From positions 2,885,001-2,949,000 of the forward strand of contig NZ_LT827010.1 in NCBI RefSeq assembly GCF_900119315.1: DNA of 64,000 nt, in the 5' to 3' direction. Under the pieces are notes generated by a model. The model did no database searches. It saw only the letters and a list, made by a program, of their open reading frames with translations, and was not told the DNA's origin. Below are positions 46,434 through 56,030 of this stretch, in pieces; positions within the stretch are counted from its first letter, which is position 1, and every line of letters begins with the position of its first letter. The translations under genes and the position numbers were made by a program. This DNA is from Actinoplanes sp. SE50/110 (GTDB lineage: Bacteria > Actinomycetota > Actinomycetes > Mycobacteriales > Micromonosporaceae).

Positions 46434-47237
46434 CTATGGGTGACGGACGGTATGTCATGGGGCCTGCTTGTCGCTCCTGCCCGTCTCATCGCTAAGGTCG
46501 TTGTCGATGGGTTCACCCCGGCCACTGGACTCCCCGCTGAATAACCGTATGATCTTCACGTTCATGCGGGCCACACCGCTGAACATCCGGTAGTTGTCGT
46601 GAAGCCCAAGAAGTTTTACGGCAATACCCCGGCTGATCCGCCGGTGCTCCGGCATCCGAACCCACCCGTCGGGTGCCGGCGGATCCGCGAACTTCGGCCC
46701 TCACCATGGGCTGGCGCCTGGGCGGCGCGTACGCACGCCGCCCAGGATGGTCACTCTCGGTTATCTGGCGGCTCGGTCGGTGGAGCTCGCCGGCCGCTTC
46801 CGAAGCCGCTTCGTCACGGCGTCCGCCGATCCCTCCGGTGTCTGAGCCCGGTGTCTGAGCCCGAGGACCCGCAGGGGTGTGTGGCCGCGGATCGTGGCGG
46901 TGTTTGAGCCCGGTGTCTGAGCCCGGTGACTGTCGCCAGGCTCGCCGATCCATCCGATGCTCGAGGCCCGGGCTACCACGAGGGCGCCCGCCTACCTGAT
47001 GTCCGAGGAACGCCCGTGCCTCCAAGCTTCGGGGAGGGCGAGCCTTGGTCCGAGCTGGATGGGCCGCAGCTTCGGGGGAGGTGGGCCGCGGCTTCGGGGA
47101 AGGTGGGCCGCGGCTTCGGGGGAGGTGGGCCGCGGCTCAGGGGGAGGCGGGCCGCGTTTCGAGGGAGGCGGGGCTCGGCTCAGAGTGGGGTGCTCCGGTC
47201 CGGCGTTCGTGGGTGGGACCGGCGCGGATGGGTGGGG
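46434..47237. other. 804-bp gap with short direct repeats, no recognised gene
   Basis: Between the permease and the dipeptidase stop codons. It contains four 13-bp copies of GGTGTCTGAGCCC or a one-base variant (46837-46924, in two pairs) and, nearer the dipeptidase, about five 22-bp units of GGGCCGCGGCTTCGGGGGAG + GT (47061-47165). A less GC-rich part lies at 46450-46620. Open frames here have no domain or ribosome site. It may hold decayed coding sequence, but none is recognisable. Confidence 0.5.
47061..47165 (+). repeat. 22-bp tandem repeat downstream of the dipeptidase gene
   Basis: About five consecutive 22-bp units, the best three starting at 47061, 47083 and 47105, then decaying. The period is not a multiple of three. 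It ends about 70 bp from the dipeptidase stop (the gene reads leftward). Confidence 0.8.
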
Positions 47238-48386
47238 TCAGAGATCGGCGGTGGCGTGCTGTTCTGCCTCGCGGAGGACTCGGAGGACGTTGTGGTGGGC
47301 CAGCTTCCTCAGGTCGGTGCGGGACCAGTCGCGGGACTCCAGCTCGGTGAGCAGGACCGGGTAGGCGGCGACGTCGGGGAGGTCGATCGGGACGTCCGGG
47401 GTTCCGTCGAAATCGCCGCCCAGGCCGATGTGATCTATGCCGGCTACAGCGCGGGCGTGGTCCACGTGGTCGGCGACCTCGGCGGCGGTGGCGTCCGGGC
47501 GGGGGTGGGCGGCCAGCCAGGGGAGGAAGGCGGGTTCGGAAGTCATGTCCGCGATGGTGGCCGTGGGCGGATCGGACTCGCCGGCGCGAGGGGCCCGGGG
47601 CCAGGTGTCCTGCACCGGGGGCAGGCCCAGACGCTGCCACTCCTCGTCCGCCGCGCGCTGCCAATCCAGGACGGCAGGAGAGACGAAACAGGCTACGAAC
47701 GGAATCTGCACCACACCGCCGTTGGCCGGCAGGCGCTCCAGCACGTCGTCGGCGACGTTGCGGGGATGGTCGGTCACCGTACGGGCGCCGGAATGGCTGA
47801 AGATGACAGGGGCGGTGGCCTCGTCCAGCGCGGCGTGCATGGTGACCGGAGCCACGTGCGACAGGTCGACCAGAACACCGATCCGCTGCATCTCGCGTAC
47901 CAGAGCCCGCCCCTCGGCCGTCAGGCCGCCTGACACCGGCGGCGCCGCAGCCGAATCCGCCCACGCCGTGTGATGGTTGTGGGTCAGCGTGACATAGCGG
48001 ACGCCGAGCCGCGCCAGGGACCGCAACACGCCGGGCGAACGCGCCAGACAATGCCCGCCCTCGACACCGATCAGCGACGCGATCCGGCCGGCCGCGACAA
48101 TCCGCTCCACGTCGTCAGCCGTGCGCGCCGCCTCCAGCGTGTCCGGATACTCGGCCAGCAGCCGATACACGACGTCGATCTGCTCCAGCGTATGCGTCAC
48201 CGCCTCCGGCTCCGGCAGCGACGACGGCACGTAGACCGACCAGAACTGGGCGCCGACCCGGCCCGCACGCAACCGGGGCAGATCGGTGTGCAACTCCGGA
48301 CGTGAACCGTCGAGACCCGCCGTGCTCGACCCGTGCCACCCGCGCAGGCGCATAGCCAGATCATTGTGCCCATCGAAGATCCACAT
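47238..48386 (-). CDS. Membrane dipeptidase-type zinc peptidase (M19)
   Basis: A 382-residue peptidase of the renal dipeptidase family. Zinc ligands are expected in FDGHNDLAM (His-x-Asp, residues 6-8), the Glu in GVEGGH, and the His residues in HSGAR and HPRNV regions; GIDHIGLGGDFDG is the family's last motif. No signal peptide is visible, so it is probably cytoplasmic. It cleaves dipeptides, often those with D-residues. No operon partner; the downstream region has 22-bp repeats. Confidence 0.92.
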   Translation of the reverse strand: MWIFDGHNDLAMRLRGWHGSSTAGLDGSRPELHTDLPRLRAGRVGAQFWSVYVPSSLPEPEAVTHTLEQIDVVYRLLAEYPDTLEAARTADDVERIVAAGRIASLIGVEGGHCLARSPGVLRSLARLGVRYVTLTHNHHTAWADSAAAPPVSGGLTAEGRALVREMQRIGVLVDLSHVAPVTMHAALDEATAPVIFSHSGARTVTDHPRNVADDVLERLPANGGVVQIPFVACFVSPAVLDWQRAADEEWQRLGLPPVQDTWPRAPRAGESDPPTATIADMTSEPAFLPWLAAHPRPDATAAEVADHVDHARAVAGIDHIGLGGDFDGTPDVPIDLPDVAAYPVLLTELESRDWSRTDLRKLAHHNVLRVLREAEQHATADL

Positions 48387-48567
48387 TCCTCCTGGCTACC
48401 CGGACCGGCGCCCGGAAGCAAGCAGGCGAGGCCGATTCCGGCGAGCCGGGAGCCGCAACCGGCCCGCACCGGCACGGGCACTCGGCGCGCACCCGGCGTC
48501 CCGGAATCTCTTTCACATGCCCGGCGGGCAACACCGCTGGACAGACTCGGGGGGAAAGCCAATCTTG

Positions 48568-49611
48568 ATGCGTTCGACGCTGCGCAAGACCGTACTGACG
48601 CTGACCGCTCTCGTCGCCGGACTCGGCGCCGCGACGGCCACGCCGGCACAGGCCGCTACGCACGCTGCCGACGCGGGATGTGTGACCGGCGCCAAGCTGG
48701 TCCCGACCTGTGGCGTTCTGTGGGGAGGCGCGGCCGGTGGCTTCACCAGCGCGCCCCGGGACAAGGCGCTGAAAGACTGGGAGAACGCCAGCGGCCGGAC
48801 CGCGACGATCTTCCACCAGTACCACAAGGGCAACGAGCCGTTTCCGACCAAGGCTGAGATCGCGATGACCGCCGACAGCGCGCACCCGCGGGTGCTGCTG
48901 GAGAACTGGAAGATCGCGTACGGCACCACCTGGGCCGCCGTGGCCCGAGGCGGGCAGGACAAGCGCATCGACGCCTTCGCGGCGCGGGCCAAGGCGTACG
49001 GCAAGAAATTCTTCCTGGTTCTGAACCACGAACCGGAGAACGACGTCATCCCGCGGTCCGGCTCCGGCATGCAGGCCAAGGACTTCGCGGCCATGTACCG
49101 GCACACCATCGAGCGGCTGCGCGCGCAGGGCGTGACCAACGTGATCAACGTGGTCGCCTACATGGGCAACGAGAAGTGGATGGCGCAGTCGTGGTGGACC
49201 GACCTGTACCCCGGTGACGACGTCGTCGACTGGGTCGGCCTGGACTCCTACGTCTCCGTGGAGAAGGGTTACTACCACTACGGCGACTTCTCCGCGCTGC
49301 TGGACCGCAAGGCCAAGGGTGGCACGCTCGGCTGGTACGACTGGGCCACCACCAGGCACGCCGACAAGCCGGTCATGGTCGCCGAGTGGGGCGCGTACCA
49401 CCGGGTCGGCCGGGCCACCGACAAGTCGTTCGTCTACAACAGCGTGATCGACCAGCTCCAGAAGCGTCCGGCGATCAAGGCGATCGTGCACTTCGACACC
49501 AAGCACGACGACGAGGGCGACCGCGACATCAGCATCAACAGCTCGGCGGCGTCGCTGAAGGCGTTCCGCAAGCTGGCCGCCAACCCGATCTTCGACGTGA
49601 AGCTCGGCTGA
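48568..49611 (+). CDS. Secreted GH26-like glycoside hydrolase
   Basis: A 347-residue exported enzyme. Signal peptide to about AQA-AT (residue 30). The mature protein starts CVTGAKLVPTCGVLWGGA. Likely acid/base is Glu155 in LNHEPEND and nucleophile Glu273 in VAEWGAY, the arrangement of GH26 beta-mannanases and related clan A barrels. GLDSYVSVEKG and WYDWATTRHADKPV are other barrel strands. The substrate could be a mannan or a mixed-linked glucan. The ATG at 48568 suits the signal; a G-rich AAAG stretch upstream is the ribosome site. A good terminator follows. Confidence 0.7.
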   Translation: MRSTLRKTVLTLTALVAGLGAATATPAQAATHAADAGCVTGAKLVPTCGVLWGGAAGGFTSAPRDKALKDWENASGRTATIFHQYHKGNEPFPTKAEIAMTADSAHPRVLLENWKIAYGTTWAAVARGGQDKRIDAFAARAKAYGKKFFLVLNHEPENDVIPRSGSGMQAKDFAAMYRHTIERLRAQGVTNVINVVAYMGNEKWMAQSWWTDLYPGDDVVDWVGLDSYVSVEKGYYHYGDFSALLDRKAKGGTLGWYDWATTRHADKPVMVAEWGAYHRVGRATDKSFVYNSVIDQLQKRPAIKAIVHFDTKHDDEGDRDISINSSAASLKAFRKLAANPIFDVKLG

Positions 49612-49630
49612 ATCTTTACTCACCCCCTGA

Positions 49631-49669
49631 GGAAACGCCGTCCGGGTCCCCCGCCCGGGCGGCGTTTCC
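49631..49669 (+). terminator. Terminator after the GH26-like gene
   Basis: GGAAACGCCG (49631-49640) pairs with CGGCGTTTCC (49660-49669), and the inner CCGGG/CCCGG extends the stem. It lies 19 bp after the stop codon. Confidence 0.8.
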
Positions 49670-49764
49670 GTATTTCGGGCGAAAAAGTGGGTTCATGGAG
49701 CAGGCGCCTTGCCGCCTTGATCAGACGGGTGGTGCCGGAACGGGCGGCGACCTCGGCCAGGCCC

Positions 49765-49853
49765 GGAATCGGGGAGCGGTCTGGTATCGGCGTGCGGTCC
49801 GGAATCGGGGCGCGGTCCATTACCGGCGTGTGGTCCGGAATCGGGCGCTGACC
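49765..49853 (+). repeat. 36-bp tandem repeat
   Basis: Two and a half units of 36 bp start with GGAATCGGG at 49765, 49801 and 49837. It lies just beyond the stop of the leftward membrane protein gene at 49887. Confidence 0.7.
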
Positions 49854-49886
49854 ATGCCGGGAATTGCGAACAGGGGTACGACGATG

Positions 49887-50831
49887 TCAGCCGCGCCGGC
49901 GCAGCAACCTGATCGATCCCCTCGCGAGCAGGGCCGCGGCCAGCAGCGCCTGGATCGCCAGCAGGTGTGCGACCAGGCCGGGGACCGAGACGTCGCCCCA
50001 TCGGCGGCCGGCCCAGACGTCCGCGGCGACCGCGCCGGCGCCGGTCATCGCGGCCAGCGCCAACAGCGGGAGCACGCTGCTGAGGTTCCACGGCTCGACG
50101 GACCGCGGCGGGCTTACCGGCTCGGTGGCCGGGTGCAGCTGGCCAGCCGGTTGTCCGATCAGGACCAGTTCGGTCCGGTTGGCGGCGTAGTGCTGGATCG
50201 TCGCGGCGACGAATCCGGTGGCGATGCCGTCGACCCGGAACCGGTGCGGGTTGACCACCCAACCGGTGGTGCGGACCAGGTCGGGCCGGGTGTACCGGAG
50301 CCGGACCTCGAACGGTCCGCTCCAGACCCGGCGCGGGTCGACGGCTTCCCACGGAATGGTCACCGAGCCGGTGTGTTTGTCGGCGTGCAGGCCGTGCGGG
50401 GTGAGCGTGAGGCCGATCCCGTGGCGGATGGCCCGAGCGCAGCAGGCCAGCGTCAGCACGCCGAAGGCGCCGGCGCCCCAGAACACCGGACGGGCCTGCC
50501 CGGCCTCGGCGGGGGCCACCACGGCGGCGCCCGCCAGGCCCAGCATGGCGACGGCCAGCAGCGGGAACGTGCCGGGGCGCGGTGTGTGGAAGGCGCCGTC
50601 GACGATCAGCGCGGGGCGCTGCGAGCCGGTCCGCTGCGCGGCGGCCATGACGGCGAGGGCGAGCACGGCGGTGACGCCCGCGACGGCGACCAGCGCCAGC
50701 GTCGCCACGGTGGGCCCGATCGGGGCGGGGCTCAGCCGGCCTGCGGCCACCGTCGCCACGGTGAGGACGGCGGAGTACAGCACCAGCGGCAGGCGCAGCC
50801 GGTAGGCGGCCGCGGAGATCTCGGCGAGCAT
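49887..50831 (-). CDS. Membrane protein of unknown function
   Basis: A 314-residue protein with about six helices in two groups (residues 10-65 and 88-135, then a C-terminal pair at 245-305). The middle part (about 140-240) is a soluble beta-rich region (GLTLTPHGLHADKHTGSVTIPWEAV, TTGWVVNPHRFRVDG) that resembles bacterial PH-like domains of actinobacterial membrane proteins. It follows a 71-residue membrane protein by 3 bp, as an operon. No function assigned. Confidence 0.65.
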   Translation of the reverse strand: MLAEISAAAYRLRLPLVLYSAVLTVATVAAGRLSPAPIGPTVATLALVAVAGVTAVLALAVMAAAQRTGSQRPALIVDGAFHTPRPGTFPLLAVAMLGLAGAAVVAPAEAGQARPVFWGAGAFGVLTLACCARAIRHGIGLTLTPHGLHADKHTGSVTIPWEAVDPRRVWSGPFEVRLRYTRPDLVRTTGWVVNPHRFRVDGIATGFVAATIQHYAANRTELVLIGQPAGQLHPATEPVSPPRSVEPWNLSSVLPLLALAAMTGAGAVAADVWAGRRWGDVSVPGLVAHLLAIQALLAAALLARGSIRLLRRRG

Positions 50832-50834
50832 CGG

Positions 50835-51050
50835 TCAGATCCGGGCCCGGGCCCGGAAACCGCGGATCGCGTCGATGAGCACCGCGCCGATCGCGATCGC
50901 GGCCACCGCGGCGAGAACGTGGACGGATTCTCGGGCCGTGGCGTCGTCGGCGTGGCCGAGCCGGCGGGCGGCGACCGCCAGCATCGTCCACACGAGGGCG
51001 AACAGCACGATCGGCCGCCGATGGCGATCGACGGCCGTGTCCAGTCTCAT
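50835..51050 (-). CDS. Small membrane protein of unknown function
   Basis: A 71-residue protein with two hydrophobic helices (PIVLFALVWTMLAVAARRLG and VHVLAAVAAIAIGAVLIDAI). The ATG at 51050 (MRLDTAVDRHRRP) is preferred because the longer frame runs through a terminator hairpin. First gene of a pair with the membrane protein at 49887-50831. The family is not recognised. Confidence 0.55.
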   Translation of the reverse strand: MRLDTAVDRHRRPIVLFALVWTMLAVAARRLGHADDATARESVHVLAAVAAIAIGAVLIDAIRGFRARARI

Positions 51051-51070
51051 GATCACCGCGGGAGTGTAGA

Positions 51071-51104
51071 GCGGGCCCGGTGACCGGACGGTCACCGGGC
51101 CCGC
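51071..51104 (-). terminator. Terminator of the GT39 glycosyltransferase gene
   Basis: A perfect 15-bp stem, GCGGGCCCGGTGACC (51071-51085) and GGTCACCGGGCCCGC (51090-51104), with a 4-nt loop, begins 7 bp after the glycosyltransferase stop. Confidence 0.8.
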
Positions 51105-51111
51105 CGGTCGT

Positions 51112-53052
51112 TCAGGACAGGTCGTAGACGGTGCTGCCGCCGACCGTGGTCGCCGGGTAGTTCGCGGTCACCCAGGAGGCGATCTGCGACGAGTCGGTCG
51201 AACCGCCGCCCATCCCCCCGCCGCCACCCACGCCGCCGGCGATGTAGTAATGGATCCGGCCGGACTTCACGTACGTCTGGAACTCGGCGAGGGTGGGGGA
51301 GGGATCGCTGCCGTTCCAGCCGCCCAGTGCGATCACCGAGGTACCCGAGGCCAGCTCCAGGTCGGCGGCCGAGGTCGCGCCACTGACCGCGGCCGACCAC
51401 GTGGTGGTGCTCGCCTTGAGCAGGGCGGTCAGCTCGGTGTCGGCGCCACCACCCCGGCCCATGCCCCCGCCCCCGGGGAAGGGCGCAGACGGCGAGGCGG
51501 ACGCGGTGGAGGAGGACGCGGACGGGGAGGGCTGGGCGGGGGCATTGCCCGCGGGCGGCGCCCCGTCACCCGTACGGCCGAATCCGCCGCCGCCCGGACC
51601 ACCGCCCATCCCGGAGCTTCCGGACGGTCCGGAGCTGGGAATGGAGCCCGTATGGGCGACGCCGACCGTGGCGGTCGCGTAAGCCGCGCTGCCGAGCCCG
51701 GCCGACAGCAGCCCCGCGACGATGCCGATCACGGCGAGCCGGCGCAGCGCGACGGCCGGCACGATCAGCCCGGCGGCCGCGACCACCCCGGCGACGACCG
51801 CCGCCCAGCGCAGCGCCGGCAGCCAGTCGGTGCGGCCGAGCAGCACGAAGCCCCACGCGGCGGTGGCCAGCACCATCGCCGCCAGCACGATCCGGCCCCA
51901 CAGCCGGGTGCGGTAGAGCCAGAGCACCCGGGCGCCGATTCCGGTCACCGCCGCGATCGACGGTGCGAGGGCGATCGTGTAGTACGGGTGGATGGTGCCG
52001 CTCATGTACGAGAACGTCACCCCGGTCACCAGCAGCCAGCCACCCCAGAGCAGCATCGCGGCGCGCGCCCGGTCGGTGCGCGGTGCGGTCCAGGTCGCCG
52101 CGAGCACGGTGACCAGCGCGATCAGCGCGGCTGGCAGCAGCCAGGAGATCTCGGTACCCATCGACGTGCCGAACAGCCGCCCGATGCCGGTCGCCCCGCC
52201 GAACCCGACGTTACCCCCGCCGCCCCCGCCTCCGCCGCCGTTGCCCGCGCCGCCGAGGATCCGACCGAGACCGTTGTAGCCGAGGGCGAGTTCCCACAGC
52301 GTGTTGTTGGTGGAACCGGCGATGTAGGGCCGCGACGACGCCGGCCAGAGGGAGACGAGCGCCACGAACCAGCCCGCCGAGGCGACCAGGGCGAGGCCGG
52401 CCAGCGACAGATGTCTGAAGCGCCTGCCCAGCGGCGCCGGGGCGGCCACCAGATAGACCAGCGCCATCGCCGGCAGCACCAGGAAGGCCTGCATCATCTT
52501 GGTCAGAAAGCCGAAGCCCAGCAGCACGCCGGTCCAGGCCAGCGACTTCCCGCTGGCCACCTCGGTGGCCCGCACGGTGGTGTACGCGGCGGCCGTCATC
52601 AGCAGCACCAGCAGGGCGTCCGGGTTGTCGTACCGGAACATCAGCACCGCCACCGGGGTGAGAGCCAGGGCCGCCCCGGCCAGCAGTCCCGCCCCGTGCC
52701 CGAACCAGCGCTTCACCGCGAGGTAGAGCAGGAAGACGCTGGCCACGCCCATCAGCGCCTGCGGCGCCAGGATCGCCCAGCTGTTCACGCCGAAGATGCG
52801 CGCCGAAAGTCCCATCACCCACATCGCGGCGGGAGGCTTGTCCACGGTGATCGCGTTGCCCGCGTCCAGGGAGCCGAACAACCAGGCCTTCCAGCTCTTC
52901 GCGCCGGCCTGCGCGGCCGCGGCGTAGAAGCTGTTCCCCCACCCCGAGGCGCTGAGGTTCCAGAGGTACAGGACGGCCGTCGCCGTCAGTAGCGCCACCA
53001 AAGAGGCACGCTCCGGGACGTTTCGGGCCCGGTGGCCGGCTGTCGTCGTCAT
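51112..53052 (-). CDS. GT39/ArnT-type membrane glycosyltransferase
   Basis: A 646-residue polytopic protein with about 11-12 helices. The first extracellular loop (GNSFYAAAAQAGAKSWKAWL, DAGNAITVDKPPAAMWVMG) has the motifs of PMT_2/ArnT-like transferases, which pass a sugar from a polyprenyl phosphate to a lipid or protein outside the membrane. FRYDNPDALLVLLM and YIAGSTNNTLWELALGYNG are other family motifs. A Gly-rich loop (about 275-287) and a Gly/Met/Ser/Pro linker precede a C-terminal soluble domain (about 545-646; VIALGGWNGSDPSPTLAEF). Monocistronic, divergent from pgi. Acceptor unknown. Confidence 0.9.
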   Translation of the reverse strand: MTTTAGHRARNVPERASLVALLTATAVLYLWNLSASGWGNSFYAAAAQAGAKSWKAWLFGSLDAGNAITVDKPPAAMWVMGLSARIFGVNSWAILAPQALMGVASVFLLYLAVKRWFGHGAGLLAGAALALTPVAVLMFRYDNPDALLVLLMTAAAYTTVRATEVASGKSLAWTGVLLGFGFLTKMMQAFLVLPAMALVYLVAAPAPLGRRFRHLSLAGLALVASAGWFVALVSLWPASSRPYIAGSTNNTLWELALGYNGLGRILGGAGNGGGGGGGGGNVGFGGATGIGRLFGTSMGTEISWLLPAALIALVTVLAATWTAPRTDRARAAMLLWGGWLLVTGVTFSYMSGTIHPYYTIALAPSIAAVTGIGARVLWLYRTRLWGRIVLAAMVLATAAWGFVLLGRTDWLPALRWAAVVAGVVAAAGLIVPAVALRRLAVIGIVAGLLSAGLGSAAYATATVGVAHTGSIPSSGPSGSSGMGGGPGGGGFGRTGDGAPPAGNAPAQPSPSASSSTASASPSAPFPGGGGMGRGGGADTELTALLKASTTTWSAAVSGATSAADLELASGTSVIALGGWNGSDPSPTLAEFQTYVKSGRIHYYIAGGVGGGGGMGGGSTDSSQIASWVTANYPATTVGGSTVYDLS

Positions 53053-53191
53053 GGGACTAACCTCGCGGGTGGTGCTACGACGGCTCTGTGATCAATCTGT
53101 GGGCCGTCTATGAACCCAGTTCGCCGCGTCGGCCAGCGGTACGTGCCACGATGGGCGAAGTGTGCGAGTGTCCCGGTCCGGAGTGGGAGAG

Positions 53192-54820
53192 ATGAGCGAA
53201 CACGTTTCCGACAGTGCCGAGTGGCAGGCGCTCCAGGGCTACGCGGAGAAGTTCTCGGCGGTCCACCTGCGCGACCTGTTCGCCAGCGACCCGCAGCGTG
53301 GCGAGCGGTATGCCGCGGAGGTCGCCGGCCTCTACGTCGACTACAGCAAGAACCTGGTCACCGACGAGGTGCTGAGCGCGCTGTTCGCGCTGGCCGGCCG
53401 GGCGAAACTGAATGAGCGGATCGCCGCGATGTTCGCCGGCGAGCACATCAACGTCACCGAGGACCGTGCCGTGCTGCACACCGCGCTGCGGCTGCCGCGC
53501 GACGCGACGCTGGTGGTCGACGGGCAGGACGTGGTCGCCGACGTGCACGAGGTCCTCGACCGGATGGGCGCGTTCGCCGACAAGGTGCGCTCCGGTGAGT
53601 GGGTCGGGCACACCGGCCAGCGGATCAGGACCGTGGTGAACATCGGGATCGGCGGGTCCGACCTGGGCCCGGTCATGGCGTACGAGGCGCTCAAGGACTT
53701 CTCGCAGCGTGACATCGAGTGCCGGTTCGTGTCCAACATCGACCCGACCGACCTGTACGAGAAGACGCGCGACCTCGACCCCGCCTCGACGCTGTTCATC
53801 ATCGTCTCCAAGACGTTCACCACCCAGGAGACGTTGACCAACGCGCGCGAGGCCCGGTCGTGGCTGCTGGCCTCGCTGAGCGACGAGGCGGCCGTCGCCA
53901 AGCACTTCGTCGCCGTCAGTACGAATGCTGAAAAAGTCGCTGATTTCGGTATTGACACCGACAATATGTTCGGGTTCTGGGACTGGGTGGGCGGCCGCTA
54001 CTCGCTCCCGTCCGCGGTCGGCCTGTCGGTGATGATCTCGATCGGCAAGGAGCGGTTCGCCGAGATGCTCGCCGGCTACCACGCCGTCGACGAGCACTTC
54101 CGGACGACGCCGGTTGAGCGCAACGTCCCGGCCCTGCTCGGTCTGATCAACGTCTGGTACGACACGTTCCTCGGCGCGCAGTCGCACGCCGTCCTGCCGT
54201 ACGCGCAGTACCTGCACCGCTTCGCCGCCTACCTGCAGCAGCTGACCATGGAGAGCAACGGCAAGTCGGTGCGGCTCTCCGGCGACCCGGTCAGCTTCCA
54301 GACCGGCGAGATCTTCTGGGGCGAGCCCGGCACCAACGGGCAGCACGCCTTCTACCAGCTGATCCACCAGGGGACGAAGCTGATCCCGGCGGACTTCATC
54401 GGTTTCAGCGAACCGAACCACGACATCGGTGAGATGCACGACCTGTTCATGTCCAACTTCCTGGCGCAGACCGGCGCGCTCGCCTTCGGCCGGACGCTGG
54501 AGCAGGTGCAGGCCGAGGGAACGAAGCCGGAGGTCGCGCCGCACCGGGTGATGCAGGGCAACCACCCGACCACCACGATCCTCGCCGAGTCGCTGACGCC
54601 GGGCACGTTCGGGCAGCTGGTGGCGCTCTACGAGCACATCACGTTCACCCAGGGCGTGATCTGGGAGATCAACTCGTTCGACCAGTGGGGTGTCGAGCTC
54701 GGCAAGGTGATGGCCAACCAGCTCGCACCGAAGCTGACCGCGGCCGAGTCGCCTGCCGACGACGCCGACTCGTCGACGAACACGCTGATCAAGCGGTACC
54801 GGGCCGCGCGCGGCCGCTGA
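53192..54820 (+). CDS. pgi: Glucose-6-phosphate isomerase
   Basis: A 542-residue cytoplasmic enzyme of glycolysis that interconverts glucose 6-phosphate and fructose 6-phosphate. Motifs: [55 protein letters not shown] and [12 protein letters not shown], including the active-site Glu, His and Lys regions. The ATG at 53192 has GGGAGAG and is preferred to an in-frame start at 53162. Full length. The neighbours show no metabolic link, so it is probably a single transcript, perhaps with the following winged-helix gene (33 bp away). Confidence 0.97.
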   Translation: MSEHVSDSAEWQALQGYAEKFSAVHLRDLFASDPQRGERYAAEVAGLYVDYSKNLVTDEVLSALFALAGRAKLNERIAAMFAGEHINVTEDRAVLHTALRLPRDATLVVDGQDVVADVHEVLDRMGAFADKVRSGEWVGHTGQRIRTVVNIGIGGSDLGPVMAYEALKDFSQRDIECRFVSNIDPTDLYEKTRDLDPASTLFIIVSKTFTTQETLTNAREARSWLLASLSDEAAVAKHFVAVSTNAEKVADFGIDTDNMFGFWDWVGGRYSLPSAVGLSVMISIGKERFAEMLAGYHAVDEHFRTTPVERNVPALLGLINVWYDTFLGAQSHAVLPYAQYLHRFAAYLQQLTMESNGKSVRLSGDPVSFQTGEIFWGEPGTNGQHAFYQLIHQGTKLIPADFIGFSEPNHDIGEMHDLFMSNFLAQTGALAFGRTLEQVQAEGTKPEVAPHRVMQGNHPTTTILAESLTPGTFGQLVALYEHITFTQGVIWEINSFDQWGVELGKVMANQLAPKLTAAESPADDADSSTNTLIKRYRAARGR

Positions 54821-54853
54821 TTCAAGTCGGACCCTGCTTCTAGGCTCAGTGCC

Positions 54854-55930
54854 GTGGATTCGAACACGGCACTGAGCCTTCGCATGACCAGCCTTCTGCT
54901 GGGGTCGGTCACCAGGTCCTCGGTTCTGGACATCACCGAGTGGTTCGGCGCCCTGCAGGCGCAGGATCTCAACAGCGTGCTGTGGTCACTCGGCGCCCGG
55001 CTGCGCGGCAGCACCCTGCCCGAGATCGTCGCCGCCACCGAGAACCGCGACGTGGTGCGCACCTGGCCGATGCGCGGCACGGTGCACCTCGTCCCGTCCG
55101 CCGACGCGCACTGGATGCTGGAGCTGACCGGCGTGCGCGCGCTGGCCGGCGCGGCGAAACGCCGCGAGATCCTGGGCCTGGCCGAGGCGGACGCGGACCG
55201 GGCGGCGGAGATCCTCGGCGCGGCCCTCGCGGGTGGCGGCCGCCTCACCCGGTCGGCCTGTGTGGCCACCATCAATGCGGGTGGCGTCCCGGTCAGCGGC
55301 CAGCTCGGCTACCACCTGTTGTGGTACGCGAGCCAGCGCGGCGTCACGGCGATCGCCCCGAACGAGGGTTCCGAGCAGACCTTCGTGCTGCTCGACGAGT
55401 GGGCGCCCACGCGGAACGCGCCGAGCCGTGAGGAGGCGCTGGGCATCCTCGCCCATCGGTATTTCCGCAGCCACGGCCCCACCACGGCGAAGGATTTCGC
55501 CGGCTGGACGATGCTGCCGATGAAGGACGCCCGGGCCGGCATCGCCACGGCCGGTCTCCGCCGGGTCGAGGTCGACGGCGTCGAGATGTGGGCGGATCCG
55601 GCCGTGCTCGACGCCGGGCCGGTGCGCGGCTGGCGCGCCCTGCCCGGCTTCGACGAGTACATGCTGGGCTACAAGGACCGCGCGATGATGGCCACCCCGG
55701 AGATGCTCAGGAGCATCATCCCCGGCGGCAACGGCATCTTCCAGTCCACTCTGGTCCGTGACGGCAGGGTGATGGCGGTGTGGAAACGCACGCTCGGCAG
55801 GAAGGCGGTCTCGATCACCGTCTCACCGCTGGTCGAGTTCACCGCCGGGGACTGGATGCAGGCCGAGGAGGCGCTGCAGCCGTATGGGGCTTTTGTCGGC
55901 CTTCCAGTGACTGTAAAGAAACTTGCTTAA
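54854..55930 (+). CDS. Winged-helix DNA-binding domain protein (HTH_42/AlkZ-like)
   Basis: A 358-residue protein of the winged-helix family that includes the AlkZ-type DNA glycosylases. Motifs: FGALQAQDLNSVLWSLGAR, VVRTWPMRGTVHLVP, REEALGILAHRYFRSHGPTTAKDFAGW and LLPGFDEYMLGYKDR (seen as LPGFDEYMLGY). Members repair or scan DNA, some unhooking crosslinks; the exact role here is unclear. The GTG start has no clear ribosome site, which could mean coupling to pgi or a leaderless message. Confidence 0.85.
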   Translation: MDSNTALSLRMTSLLLGSVTRSSVLDITEWFGALQAQDLNSVLWSLGARLRGSTLPEIVAATENRDVVRTWPMRGTVHLVPSADAHWMLELTGVRALAGAAKRREILGLAEADADRAAEILGAALAGGGRLTRSACVATINAGGVPVSGQLGYHLLWYASQRGVTAIAPNEGSEQTFVLLDEWAPTRNAPSREEALGILAHRYFRSHGPTTAKDFAGWTMLPMKDARAGIATAGLRRVEVDGVEMWADPAVLDAGPVRGWRALPGFDEYMLGYKDRAMMATPEMLRSIIPGGNGIFQSTLVRDGRVMAVWKRTLGRKAVSITVSPLVEFTAGDWMQAEEALQPYGAFVGLPVTVKKLA

Positions 55931-56030
55931 AGCACTGTTAAGAACCCTTGATATTTGTGAACGTCAGCGACATCATTCGGTGGCACAGGTCACCATCACC
56001 GCCTGATCGCTTCATCGTCGAGGAGTTCCC

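Noticed and set aside
46455..47025. Small genes in the gap between permease and dipeptidase
   Set aside because: Open frames on both strands are made of short repeats and biased composition; no start signals or recognisable family.
55931..56030. DasR-type operator for the chitinase
   Set aside because: No sequence resembling the ACTGGTCTAGACCAGT box is present.
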